17,091 nt of DNA. Source: JANXVV01 sp038230975 (GTDB lineage Bacteria; Planctomycetota; Phycisphaerae; Tepidisphaerales; Tepidisphaeraceae). Below the pieces are notes generated by a model. The model did no database searches and was not told the DNA's origin. It saw nothing but the letters and a program-made list of their open reading frames with translations. Below, piece after piece: positions 8,626-16,631 of the stretch. The stretch's first letter is position 1. Every line of letters begins with the position of its first letter. Both the position numbers and the translations under genes were made by a program. The stretch covers positions 1 through 17,091 of the forward strand of contig JBBRMF010000096.1 in NCBI GenBank assembly GCA_038230975.1, in the 5' to 3' direction.

Positions 8626-8654
8626 TTGCTCATACCTTCCCACTTCCTTATAAT
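8626..8654 (+). promoter_or_regulatory. Putative sigma70-type promoter of rpsA
   Basis: A perfect TATAAT at 8649-8654 is preceded at the ideal 17-nt spacing by TTGCTC (8626-8631), which keeps the TTG of the -35 consensus. Transcription would start near 8661, giving a leader of about 137 nt before the rpsA start codon. It is the best promoter match I found in the window. Confidence 0.55.
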
Positions 8655-8671
8655 GCTCGGTTCGCGCGAGT

Positions 8672-8786
8672 GAGCGGATGTTCCGCTCCCGCAAAGCAAT
8701 TTAATTGTATCGTCGGCACCGCGTGGATGTCGGCGGATTCATTTTTCGGGCCACGCACCACATTGGACTGGCGGGGTTCCCCCGCC
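8672..8786 (+). promoter_or_regulatory. Structured rpsA leader with three hairpins
   Basis: Three inverted repeats lie between the putative start of transcription and the rpsA ATG. Hairpin 1 pairs GAGCGGA (8672-8678) with TCCGCTC (8682-8688) around a 3-nt loop. Hairpin 2 pairs GCGTGG (8721-8726) with CCACGC (8751-8756) around a 24-nt loop. Hairpin 3 pairs GGCGGGG (8770-8776) with CCCCGCC (8780-8786), 11 nt before the start codon. No Shine-Dalgarno sequence is present. E. coli rpsA is known for a folded leader of three hairpins without a Shine-Dalgarno element, used in S1 autoregulation; a similar role here is inference. Confidence 0.45.
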
Positions 8787-8797
8787 CTTACGAATCT

Positions 8798-10561
8798 ATG
8801 GTCGATCTCAATCTGATCCACTCGCTGGGAAATATAGACGCCGACATTGACGAAGCCGTCTTTTCCGCACTCGGTGAAGCCGCCAACGATCTTTCGAAAT
8901 TGGTCAGCGGCGACGAAGTGCAGGACTTTACCCCCGGCGCGATCATCAAAGGCCGCATCAGCGGTGCCGTCGGCGAAGACTTCATCGTCGAACTTGGTTT
9001 GAAGAGTGAAGGCATTCTCGAGAACGGTGAATTCGACGATCCCGCCGCTGTCAAGGTTGGCGATGTCGTTCAAGTTCTTCTGGAAGATGTCGAAGGCGAC
9101 ACCGGAATGGTCAAGATCAGCAAGCGGAAAGCTGATCGGATCATCAACTGGGAAGCCATCATGAAGTCGAAGAAGGAAGGCGACCCGGTCAAGGGTAAAG
9201 TCACCAAGAAGATCAAAGGTGGCTTGCTGGTTGATATCGGCGTTCCGGTCTTCCTGCCGGCTTCGCAAGTGGATATCCGCCGTCCGGGTGAAATCAGCGA
9301 CTGGATTGGCCGTGACATTGACGCGGTGATTTTGAAAATCGATGAAGAGCGTCGCAACATCGTCATCAGCCGTCGTAAGATGATCGAAATTCAGCGCGAA
9401 GAACTCAAGCGTCGTACACTCGATGGCCTGGTCATCGGCTCGGTCATCAAGGGTACCGTCAAGAACATCGCCGACTTCGGCGCATTCATCGATCTTGGCG
9501 GCATCGACGGCCTGCTGCATATCACCGATATGTCGTGGGGCCGTATCAACCACCCGAGCGAAGTGCTCAAGATCGACCAGGAGATCGAAGTCAAAGTTCT
9601 CCAGATCGACAAAGACAAAGAAAAAATCGCCCTCGGCCTCAAGCAAAAAGATGCCAGCCCATGGGAAAAGATCGAAGAGAAATATCCGATCGGTTCAGTT
9701 CACGAAGCGAACGTCGTCAACATCATGTCGTACGGCGCGTTCTGCAAGCTCGAAGAAGGCGTTGAAGGCCTCGTGCATATTTCCGAGATGTCCTGGACGA
9801 AGCGGATCAACCATCCTTCGGAAGTCGTTTCGCAGGATCAAAAGGTTCAGGTCAAGGTTCTTGAGATCAACAAGGACAAGCAGGAAATCAGCCTGGGCAT
9901 GAAGCAGGTTGAAGAGAATCCGTGGGAACGCGTTGCCGAAAAGTATCCGCCGGGCTCGGTGGTTACCGGCAAGGTGCGCAACATCGCCAACTACGGCGCG
10001 TTCGTGGAGATCGAAGAAGGCATCGATGGCTTGCTGCATGTCAGCGATCTGTCGTGGACCAAGAAGATCGGTCACCCGTCCGAAGTGCTCAAAAAAGGCG
10101 AAGACGTGCAGGCGGTCGTGTTGTCCGTCGATCAGGAGAAGCAGCGCATCGCGCTTGGCCTGAAGCAAATGCAGGAAGATCCATGGCAGACGGTGATCCC
10201 GACGAACTATCGTCCGGGCATGGTCGTCAGAGGTCACGTTACCAAGATCGCCAACTTCGGCGTGTTCGTGGAACTGGAACCGGGTCTGGAAGGCCTCCTG
10301 CATATCTCCGAAATCTCCGATCAAAAGGTCGAGAAGCCGGAAGATCTGCTGAAGGTCAATCAGGATGTCGAAGTGAAGATTCTCCGCGTCGACAGCGACG
10401 AGCGAAAGATTGGTCTGTCGCTCAAGCGTGCCCAGTGGGCTCAGGACGAAGAGAAGAAGGAAGAAGTCCGCTCGGCACGTTCCGAGAAGAAGGGCCTGCG
10501 CGGCGGCCTTGAAGGTGGCGAAGGCTCCGTCGGCCTCGGCGATTTGAAGTTGAAAGATTAA
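8798..10561 (+). CDS. rpsA: 30S ribosomal protein S1 (587 aa, six S1 domains)
   Basis: Ribosomal protein S1 binds mRNA on the 30S subunit and helps initiation on structured or weakly anchored messages. Six S1 OB-fold repeats begin near residues 45, 127, 213, 297, 384 and 472. The last four are most alike, with the pattern GxVxxIxxFGAFVxLxxGxxGLxHxSxxSW and a closing IxLGxKQ. Domain 2 is more divergent, as usual for the ribosome-binding part. The ATG at 8798 is chosen because MVDLNLIHSLGNID then starts the protein; the longer frame from a TTG at 8705 would translate the leader hairpins. No Shine-Dalgarno sequence precedes it. After the last domain comes a charged 45-residue tail rich in Lys, Glu, Arg and Gly that ends in VGLGDLKLKD. 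That end is shared with the unrelated protein encoded next. The gene has its own promoter and terminator, so it is probably monocistronic. Confidence 0.96.
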   Translation: MVDLNLIHSLGNIDADIDEAVFSALGEAANDLSKLVSGDEVQDFTPGAIIKGRISGAVGEDFIVELGLKSEGILENGEFDDPAAVKVGDVVQVLLEDVEGDTGMVKISKRKADRIINWEAIMKSKKEGDPVKGKVTKKIKGGLLVDIGVPVFLPASQVDIRRPGEISDWIGRDIDAVILKIDEERRNIVISRRKMIEIQREELKRRTLDGLVIGSVIKGTVKNIADFGAFIDLGGIDGLLHITDMSWGRINHPSEVLKIDQEIEVKVLQIDKDKEKIALGLKQKDASPWEKIEEKYPIGSVHEANVVNIMSYGAFCKLEEGVEGLVHISEMSWTKRINHPSEVVSQDQKVQVKVLEINKDKQEISLGMKQVEENPWERVAEKYPPGSVVTGKVRNIANYGAFVEIEEGIDGLLHVSDLSWTKKIGHPSEVLKKGEDVQAVVLSVDQEKQRIALGLKQMQEDPWQTVIPTNYRPGMVVRGHVTKIANFGVFVELEPGLEGLLHISEISDQKVEKPEDLLKVNQDVEVKILRVDSDERKIGLSLKRAQWAQDEEKKEEVRSARSEKKGLRGGLEGGEGSVGLGDLKLKD

Positions 10562-10610
10562 GTTTTAGAATAGCGCCGCGCGGCTTTACCGCCGGCTAAT
10601 TAAGATTGTG

Positions 10611-10645
10611 AACAGGCCGTCCACTTCAATGGACGGCCTGTTTGC
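10611..10645 (+). terminator. Rho-independent terminator of rpsA
   Basis: A perfect 13-bp stem (10611-10623 with 10630-10642) and a 6-nt loop carry the core AGGCCGTCC/GGACGGCCT. The right arm runs into TTTGCG. The T tract is short but the stem is strong and it lies 49 nt after the rpsA stop. The remainder of 10646-10786 contains an AT-rich tract (10698-10722) that may hold the promoter of the next gene, but no convincing -35/-10 pair was found. Confidence 0.85.
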
Positions 10646-10786
10646 GTAATGCTGCAGATGCGAACATAACTTGCCTGAAAAACATCATTCCCACCGGATA
10701 AAAATAATTGTTTTTTCTTGTGTAGCGACATCCCCATCAGTAGACTCCGACTGCACTTCAACGCAGATAAAGAACAGGAGATGAAA

Positions 10787-13700
10787 ATGTTGCAACGATT
10801 TCAGTCGTCCAGGAAAGTGGCTAGGAAGCCGAATAGCCAGTTACTTCGCAGCAGTTTATATGCGTGTGAGGCGCTGGAGAGGCGGCTGCTTCTGGCCCTG
10901 GTCGCGCCCGTATTTCATAGTCATCCCGGCGCGCCCGCGACGTTATATCTTAACTTTGTCGGCAGCCCGGCGTTCGACTGGGGTGGAACCAGGGCCCATG
11001 GCGCAGGATCAAACGACGCGCCCATCCCGGGGTTCACGACGGACAGCGACGCCAACAACTTCAGCCAGACTGAAATTAACGCGATCGCAAGCATCTTCGG
11101 GATCGTCGCAGAGAAGTTTTCACCGTTCAACCTCGACGTGACCACGCAGGACCCGGGCAATCGCACGCACGGCGTGACCATCACGGATCACATCGGCGGC
11201 AGTAACAGCGACTGGTACGGGAAGGGTGGCGGCGTGTCGCAGATCGGCTCATTCACCAATACGGACTTGGTTCCCGACATATTCGCCTGGAGCGGCGATT
11301 TGAACTGGACGCCCAACGCGGACCCGTTGAGCAATGGCAGCACATTTTCAATAGACTTTCTCGGCGGCAACACCATACCGCATGAGGCGGGGCATGCCTT
11401 TGGCTTGGAACATCAGCGTACGCCCGGCGCAGCAGGTCAGCCGCTCAACGAATACTACAACGGCGACGCCACGCGCAGCCCGATCATGGGCAACTCCGCC
11501 AACGGGGACAACGCCTCAAAACGCGGAATCTGGTGGTTGACCAACATGGAGGCGGGCCAGCAATCGCCCGATCCCATCCAAAATGACCTCGCCGTCATCT
11601 CCGGCGCAAACAACGGTTTTGGCTACCGACCCGACGACTGGAGCTATGCCAACTACTTCACCATGCCGGTGGCCCCCGACGGCTCGCTTGGCCCAGTCAA
11701 CGGCCTTATCGAAAACACCTCTGATGTCGATCCCTTCAGGTTCGCGGCCATCGGCAGTACCGGCACATTTAAAATTACGTCTGTCCTCAGCGCGGCAGGC
11801 GGAGGAATGCTGGAGCCGAGCGGCCGTTTGGTGGATGCCATCACGCATCAGCCGATTCCGTTCAACATTGTAGTCAGCGGAACGACGGCCACATTATCGA
11901 GCTCGTCGATGGTTCCGGGGCATGATTATTTTGTCGAGGTCCGCAGTTTCGGAGGCTATTGCGACATTGGGCAGTACTTTGTCAGCGGCAATCTTCAGGG
12001 ATTCGCATCATATAACCCCTCGACGCGCGCGGTGACCGTGGGCGGGCTCGGGGGGAACAACAATGTCACGCTAAGTACCAGCGGGAATACGCTGATCGTT
12101 CAGGATTCGCTCAACGGCGGGGCCACTGCGACGCAAAACTTTGTATTGTCCGCCGTCGACAGCGTCAGCGTCGATCTGGGTGGAGGGGATGACAAACTCA
12201 ATTGCGTCGGGCTTAATAAGGCCGGCGGTTCCGCCCTGCCGGTCTTTATCTTCATGGGCGGCGGATTTGACACGTTGAACTTAGGTGGCGGGAGCACCTT
12301 CCTCACATTCACCGTCAACACGACGGTCATTGACGTGTCATTTGCGAATGGAGTTCGCTTTGCGCAATTCTGGAATTACGACGCCGAGCGCGTCGAGATT
12401 CACGGCACCACTTCAAGTAGTGACGTTTTCAATATCAATTCTCTGAACAGCTACAGCGATATCTACGCCTACGGCGATGCTGGCGATGACAAACTCGTCG
12501 TCAGCCCCGAAGTCGTCGGCGTTACCTCAAGGACCGTGATCTTCTACGGTGGAGCGGGGACCGATACGCTTGAGTTAAACGGCTCAACGCTGGGTTTCGA
12601 TCAAAGCTTCAACCTGTTCGGTAACGCGATTCAGCGTTTTCTCCCCAGCAGCCCGTTCGCATCCGAGGTGCAATTCGATAACACCACGGAGATCTTCAAC
12701 ATTAAAGGCGGCTCGGGAAACGACACGTTTCAAATTCTCACCGTGCCCGCTGGCACGACTGTTAACGCCACAGGTAACGCAGGCGACGACACATTCCGCT
12801 TCGGGAAGAGTAATCAGCCTCATCCATTTGAACTCCCCTTTTCCGCCAACATTTTCGGCACCATTATCGTGAACGCGGGAACCGGAACCGACCTTGTCTA
12901 CGTGGACGACGTCGCGTGGAATGGCGGCCTCTCACCCAGCTTTTCCATTGGGAGCACGTTCCTCAGCGGAGGCGTACTTACGCAGGCCACGGTGAACTTC
13001 GATAGCTCTCTTGAGAAACTCGAATTCCATGCGAGCGACACCCGCGCCGGCCAGGTCACCCTATTCGGCATCCCCGCATCGCCGATGCTCAGTCTGTTTG
13101 GCGGCGCGGGAAACAGCGATGTGTTGATCGTTGATGATCGCAATTTACAGGTCATACCGTTACGCGTCGATCTCGACACCGACTCCTACAAAGAGTATTA
13201 TGGAGCTCCTCAATCTCCGACGATCCGCCAACTGTCGCCGATATCGGGCTTCGAGCAGTTCAAGCTCTACACACATAACATCACGAACGCAATCAACGTG
13301 ATCGGTGTGCCCGCTGGCCGAAGTACAACGATCTTCGGCGGCTCCAACGCGGACACTGTCACCGTGTACCCGCATGACGCGCTGGGCAACCTCACCATCA
13401 ACGCCGATCTCGTCGTCTCTCCAGGCGGCGGCAGCGATACTGTCGTCATCGACGACACCGCCTCAAGCAATCCAATCAACTATACCTTCACCAACACTTT
13501 CGGCGGCCTTATCGATCAAATCGCTGGCTTGGGCACCGGTAAATTCGCGCCCTTCGCGGACGTAGAGAATGTCATTATCAAGGGCGGCGACGGTAACGAC
13601 ACATTTAACTTCACGTCGCATAAACTGAACACCGGCGTGGCCATCTACGGCGGTGGCGGCGATGACGTGTTGAACTTCGGTGGTGGCAACCTCGCGGTCA

Positions 13701-16381
13701 ACATCGCCAGCCTTCCATCGTTCCTGTTCGACGGTCAAGGTGGCTTCAACACCTTTAATCTCCTTGATGTAAACGACTCCACGGGTGACTACGCACGCAA
13801 CTTCGGAGCGGTCTCCTATTTCAATGGAGCGGGAACGTACAACATCACCGTCGCTGAGGCCAACACACAGTTGATGCAGATCTATCCAAGCTCAGACGGG
13901 CCCAGCGTGAACATGGTCGGCGTAGCACCCGGTACAACCACCGCGGTTCATTTCGATACGCCCGTCAATCTCGGGCTCTTGCGGTTCGGAGTCGGGAGCA
14001 AAATGCTACTCGGCATCCAGGGCGCCGTGATTTTCGACGGCGGTATCAACGGCAGCTCAATCTCCGTTCTCAACGGCCTTGATCCCACCGGTCCGACAGT
14101 CCACCTGACCCAAAACACACTGGGCGCTTTTCCGGGCGACGATCTTTTCCCGTCCGGCGGCTCGTTGACATTCACGAATATCAAAGAAGGCTCTAACGCC
14201 GGACTCAATCTCTCTTTGGGAGCCGGAGCTGACACGCTCTACGTCGAGCCAAATCTCACGGGGACCATCAACGTCACCGGCGGAAGTCCAACCTCCGCGC
14301 CCGGCGACCAACTCAATCTCGCACTGGCCAATGCGCAGAATTACGTATTGAATGGAACCGCGTTATCTGGCAGTGTCACCAGCAGCAACCTTAAAACGCT
14401 TTCCTACAGCGGCTTCGAAGGCGACGTCAGTTTTGATGATGTCGCCCCTGTCGTCGCGGCGGCAAATTTCAATATTGACGGCGCGCCACCCGCGCTGCGC
14501 GCGAACCGAACCGCACGCATAGCCGCCACGCTTGGCCTGTCTTCCGGCGGTCCTTCGCTCGATATCCAATTCAGCGAAAACGTAGCGCTGTTGAAAGGTA
14601 CGGCGTCAATCCTACTGACCAATCTCACCACCGGAGCGGTCGTGCCGCAGGCGTTTCTCGCCATGACCTACGATGCCACGGCGCAGATCGCCCATTTCAC
14701 GTTTCCCGGTTACCCGAATGGAACTCCGCCGGACGGGAATTATGTCGGCAGCATTCCGGCCAACTCCACTGAAGATTTATTTGGCAACCCATTGGCGACC
14801 GACGCCTCTTTCAACTTTTTCATCCTCGCCGGCGATGCCAACCACGATCGGCATGTCGATGAAGCCGATCTGGCGATTCTCAACGCCCACTTGGGTCAGG
14901 CAGGCCCGTCGACCTTCAGTCAAGGCGACTTCAACTACGACGACTCGATCGACGCTGCCGACACCGCCATCCTCAATGGCAACTTGCACGTCTGGCTGCC
15001 GCCCCAGGGCAACCTGAGCGTATCTTTCCCAGCCGGCGACGCTTCGTTCCGCCTCAAAGCCGAATCCAGTTCCTTGCTGGACCTTTTTACCACTGCGGCC
15101 CCCACGCCAACGTATCGCATACTGATCGGTGCGGTCACCGGCCTGACTTTCAGCACGATAGCGGGCGACACCGGCAACGATACCCTGACCCTCGACTTCT
15201 CCAACGGTAATCCCCTCCCCGCCAGTGGCCTTACCTTTGACGGCGGTGCAGGAATCAACACCCTTGCCATCATCGGCACCCCCGGCAATGACACTCTCAC
15301 CGCCAACGGCACCGCCCTGCTCTTTACCGGGGGCACGTTCAGCAACATCCCACTCACCACCGCCAATGTAAAATCCCTCCAATTCAAAGGCGGTAGCGGT
15401 GGAGCTGATTCGATCAACCTCACCGGTGGCACCTATAAGATCGACGCCGACACACCGACGGGGACGCCGAACGTCAGTGTGACCGTCGGGCCAACCGCTG
15501 TTGCAACGTTCGACACGGATCAGCATTTGGCCAACCTCACGCTCGACGGCGGGTCCGCCAGCTTATCGAGTGTTCGTCATTCGATGACTCTGAATGGGCT
15601 GTCCATCGTGAGCGGTGGACTGCTGGATATCGCCAACAGCTTTCTCTACATCAACAACACCGCCCTCCCCTTGGCCACGGTCAAATCCTACCTGGATGCA
15701 GCATACAATCTGAACGGACCGGCGAACCCCAATACTCCCCTTGCAGGTGATTATGCGGGGTTGAGCGGCATTACCAGCAGCCTCGCGAAAACCTCATACG
15801 CGGATGATCTGGTCATCGGTATTGGCTTCTACGATGGAGCACTTCAAGACCCAATTAATCCAGACAGTGTGGGCCAGCTTCTCGGGCCGGATTCTGATTC
15901 AGGACATGGAACGGGGATACCGCTGAATCAAATTCTGATCCGGCCCACCCTCACCGGTGACTTAAACGGGGACGGAGTTGTGAACGCGTACGATGTGAGC
16001 CTCTTCAACAGCTATGGCTTGTTCAACAGCGACCCTACACCCCTCGGCTGGCAGGCTGGAGATCTGAATGGAGACGGCTTGGTGAATGCTAAAGATGTCA
16101 CCATTTTCAACACCGTTGGGAATTTCAATCAGCCACCGTTGCCTGTGCCCACGCCAATAAAAGCAGCGGCGAAGACCGCGACGGTAACTTCCACAACGAC
16201 GCCCATCAACGCCAGCATTTTTGCGTTGCCATCCTCAACGCCAACAGCGAGGCCACCGTCAACGCCGCCATCCGCGCGACGGGTGATTCATCATTCCGTG
16301 CGGAAAGCGATCCACGCAGCCCTCCGTAAAATTCGGCCCGCTCGCGCGGTCCGCCTCGGCGATCTGAAGTTAAAGGATTGA
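10787..16381 (+). CDS. Giant exported protein: metzincin-like protease, RTX-like repeats, two dockerins (1864 aa)
   Basis: I do not recognise a named orthologue. The N-terminus is basic and then carries LERRLLLA (residues 30-37), the type of N-terminal motif seen on exported planctomycete proteins. A metalloprotease domain follows, with HEAGHAFGLEH (ligands H199, H203, H209, catalytic E200) and a Met-turn-like SPIMGN (M234), as in metzincins. Residues about 304-404 resemble a PPC domain. Residues about 462-1150 hold RTX-like turns (GGSGNDTF, GNAGDDTF, GGDGNDTF), probably binding calcium. An Ig-like segment (1218-1345) leads to a dockerin (1349-1405), further RTX-like turns and a second dockerin (1724-1780). 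The tail is Ser/Thr/Pro-rich, then basic, ending RLGDLKLKD. The ATG at 10787 is preferred because AGGAG lies 6 nt upstream; an ATG at 10781 abuts it. The protein is likely secreted or on the cell surface and may act on extracellular protein (inference). Confidence 0.9.
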   Translation: MLQRFQSSRKVARKPNSQLLRSSLYACEALERRLLLALVAPVFHSHPGAPATLYLNFVGSPAFDWGGTRAHGAGSNDAPIPGFTTDSDANNFSQTEINAIASIFGIVAEKFSPFNLDVTTQDPGNRTHGVTITDHIGGSNSDWYGKGGGVSQIGSFTNTDLVPDIFAWSGDLNWTPNADPLSNGSTFSIDFLGGNTIPHEAGHAFGLEHQRTPGAAGQPLNEYYNGDATRSPIMGNSANGDNASKRGIWWLTNMEAGQQSPDPIQNDLAVISGANNGFGYRPDDWSYANYFTMPVAPDGSLGPVNGLIENTSDVDPFRFAAIGSTGTFKITSVLSAAGGGMLEPSGRLVDAITHQPIPFNIVVSGTTATLSSSSMVPGHDYFVEVRSFGGYCDIGQYFVSGNLQGFASYNPSTRAVTVGGLGGNNNVTLSTSGNTLIVQDSLNGGATATQNFVLSAVDSVSVDLGGGDDKLNCVGLNKAGGSALPVFIFMGGGFDTLNLGGGSTFLTFTVNTTVIDVSFANGVRFAQFWNYDAERVEIHGTTSSSDVFNINSLNSYSDIYAYGDAGDDKLVVSPEVVGVTSRTVIFYGGAGTDTLELNGSTLGFDQSFNLFGNAIQRFLPSSPFASEVQFDNTTEIFNIKGGSGNDTFQILTVPAGTTVNATGNAGDDTFRFGKSNQPHPFELPFSANIFGTIIVNAGTGTDLVYVDDVAWNGGLSPSFSIGSTFLSGGVLTQATVNFDSSLEKLEFHASDTRAGQVTLFGIPASPMLSLFGGAGNSDVLIVDDRNLQVIPLRVDLDTDSYKEYYGAPQSPTIRQLSPISGFEQFKLYTHNITNAINVIGVPAGRSTTIFGGSNADTVTVYPHDALGNLTINADLVVSPGGGSDTVVIDDTASSNPINYTFTNTFGGLIDQIAGLGTGKFAPFADVENVIIKGGDGNDTFNFTSHKLNTGVAIYGGGGDDVLNFGGGNLAVNIASLPSFLFDGQGGFNTFNLLDVNDSTGDYARNFGAVSYFNGAGTYNITVAEANTQLMQIYPSSDGPSVNMVGVAPGTTTAVHFDTPVNLGLLRFGVGSKMLLGIQGAVIFDGGINGSSISVLNGLDPTGPTVHLTQNTLGAFPGDDLFPSGGSLTFTNIKEGSNAGLNLSLGAGADTLYVEPNLTGTINVTGGSPTSAPGDQLNLALANAQNYVLNGTALSGSVTSSNLKTLSYSGFEGDVSFDDVAPVVAAANFNIDGAPPALRANRTARIAATLGLSSGGPSLDIQFSENVALLKGTASILLTNLTTGAVVPQAFLAMTYDATAQIAHFTFPGYPNGTPPDGNYVGSIPANSTEDLFGNPLATDASFNFFILAGDANHDRHVDEADLAILNAHLGQAGPSTFSQGDFNYDDSIDAADTAILNGNLHVWLPPQGNLSVSFPAGDASFRLKAESSSLLDLFTTAAPTPTYRILIGAVTGLTFSTIAGDTGNDTLTLDFSNGNPLPASGLTFDGGAGINTLAIIGTPGNDTLTANGTALLFTGGTFSNIPLTTANVKSLQFKGGSGGADSINLTGGTYKIDADTPTGTPNVSVTVGPTAVATFDTDQHLANLTLDGGSASLSSVRHSMTLNGLSIVSGGLLDIANSFLYINNTALPLATVKSYLDAAYNLNGPANPNTPLAGDYAGLSGITSSLAKTSYADDLVIGIGFYDGALQDPINPDSVGQLLGPDSDSGHGTGIPLNQILIRPTLTGDLNGDGVVNAYDVSLFNSYGLFNSDPTPLGWQAGDLNGDGLVNAKDVTIFNTVGNFNQPPLPVPTPIKAAAKTATVTSTTTPINASIFALPSSTPTARPPSTPPSARRVIHHSVRKAIHAALRKIRPARAVRLGDLKLKD
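12172..14250 (+). repeat. RTX-like Asp/Gly-rich repeat region within the giant protein
   Basis: At least a dozen degenerate units of the form GGxGxDxL/F/V followed by a hydrophobic strand are spread over about 690 residues, for example GGGDDKLN, GGGFDTLN, GDAGDDKL, GGAGTDTL, GGGSDTVV and GGGGDDVLNF. Spacing is irregular (roughly 30-70 residues), unlike the tight nonapeptide arrays of RTX toxins, so a beta-helix with calcium-binding turns is more likely than a compact beta-roll. Similar turns return at about 15160-15430 after the Ig-like and first dockerin segments. Confidence 0.7.
14831..14995 (+). other. Internal dockerin-like domain (protein residues about 1349-1405)
   Basis: Two calcium-loop halves, DANHDRHVDEAD and DFNYDDSIDAAD, follow the EF-hand-like dockerin pattern with Asp/Asn at loop positions 1, 3, 5, 9 and 12, each leading into an AILN helix. 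Dockerins normally dock to cohesins. An internal position, followed by about 370 more residues, is less usual than a C-terminal one. Confidence 0.75.
15956..16128 (+). other. C-terminal dockerin-like domain (protein residues about 1724-1780)
   Basis: Two canonical calcium loops, DLNGDGVVNAYD and DLNGDGLVNAKD, are 34 residues apart, each followed by a short helix with a Phe-Asn pair (LFNSYG, IFNTVG). This module is closer to the dockerin consensus than the internal one, so the two are not a recent duplication. It is followed by a Ser/Thr/Pro-rich linker and a basic tail. Confidence 0.8.
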
Positions 16382-16399
16382 TCACTCGATTAAGAAAGC

Positions 16400-16418
16400 C
16401 CTGCGACTCCGTCGCGGG
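16400..16418 (+). terminator. First hairpin after the giant gene
   Basis: An 8-bp stem with one G-T pair (16400-16407 with 16411-16418) closes a TCC loop 18 nt after the stop codon. It is followed by ATCATTTTGATT, a poor T tract. It may assist the stronger terminator just downstream or protect the 3' end of the message. Confidence 0.45.
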
Positions 16419-16435
16419 ATCATTTTGATTGCAGG

Positions 16436-16472
16436 CGGGCCGTCTTCTGATATGGGACGGCCCGTTTTCTTG
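16436..16472 (+). terminator. Rho-independent terminator of the giant gene
   Basis: A 9-bp GC-rich stem (CGGGCCGTC at 16436-16444 with GACGGCCCG at 16456-16464) and an 11-nt loop are followed directly by TTTTCTTG. It lies 54 nt after the stop codon. Its core GGCCGTC/GACGGCC is the same as in the rpsA terminator. Confidence 0.85.
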
Positions 16473-16631
16473 CATCAAGTGGACTGCGCGAATCGACACA
16501 ACCCAATCTCGAAATCTCCCCTTTATTCGAATACCGGCTGAATATGCAACTTATCTTGACAACGCTTGCGATACTTGTTTTGCTTCTTACTGTGTAAAGC
16601 AGCATCGAAGGTCAAATCAAAGGAATCGATC

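Noticed and set aside
8262..8816. Forward frame of 184 codons across the amidohydrolase start and the rpsA leader
   Set aside because: It overlaps the amidohydrolase antisense and the structured leader, and shows no family features.
8648..9646. Long antisense frame (332 codons) opposite rpsA, with another at 9695-10324
   Set aside because: The translation is a mirror of the repeated S1 domains (runs of Asp, Phe, Leu), as expected from the codon use of rpsA; no start signals or recognisable domain.
12172..14250. RTX region taken as evidence for type I secretion
   Set aside because: Spacing of the turns is irregular, no tight nonapeptide array or type I transporter genes are visible, and the protein has a planctomycete-type N-terminal motif instead.
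14777..15526. Antisense frame of 249 codons opposite the giant gene
   Set aside because: It is Gly/Val/Arg-rich and mirrors the repeat codons of the real gene; no family features.
16556..16575. Perfect TTGACA upstream of the lipoprotein gene
   Set aside because: No -10-like hexamer at 16-18 nt spacing; GATACT at 16570 is only 8 nt away.
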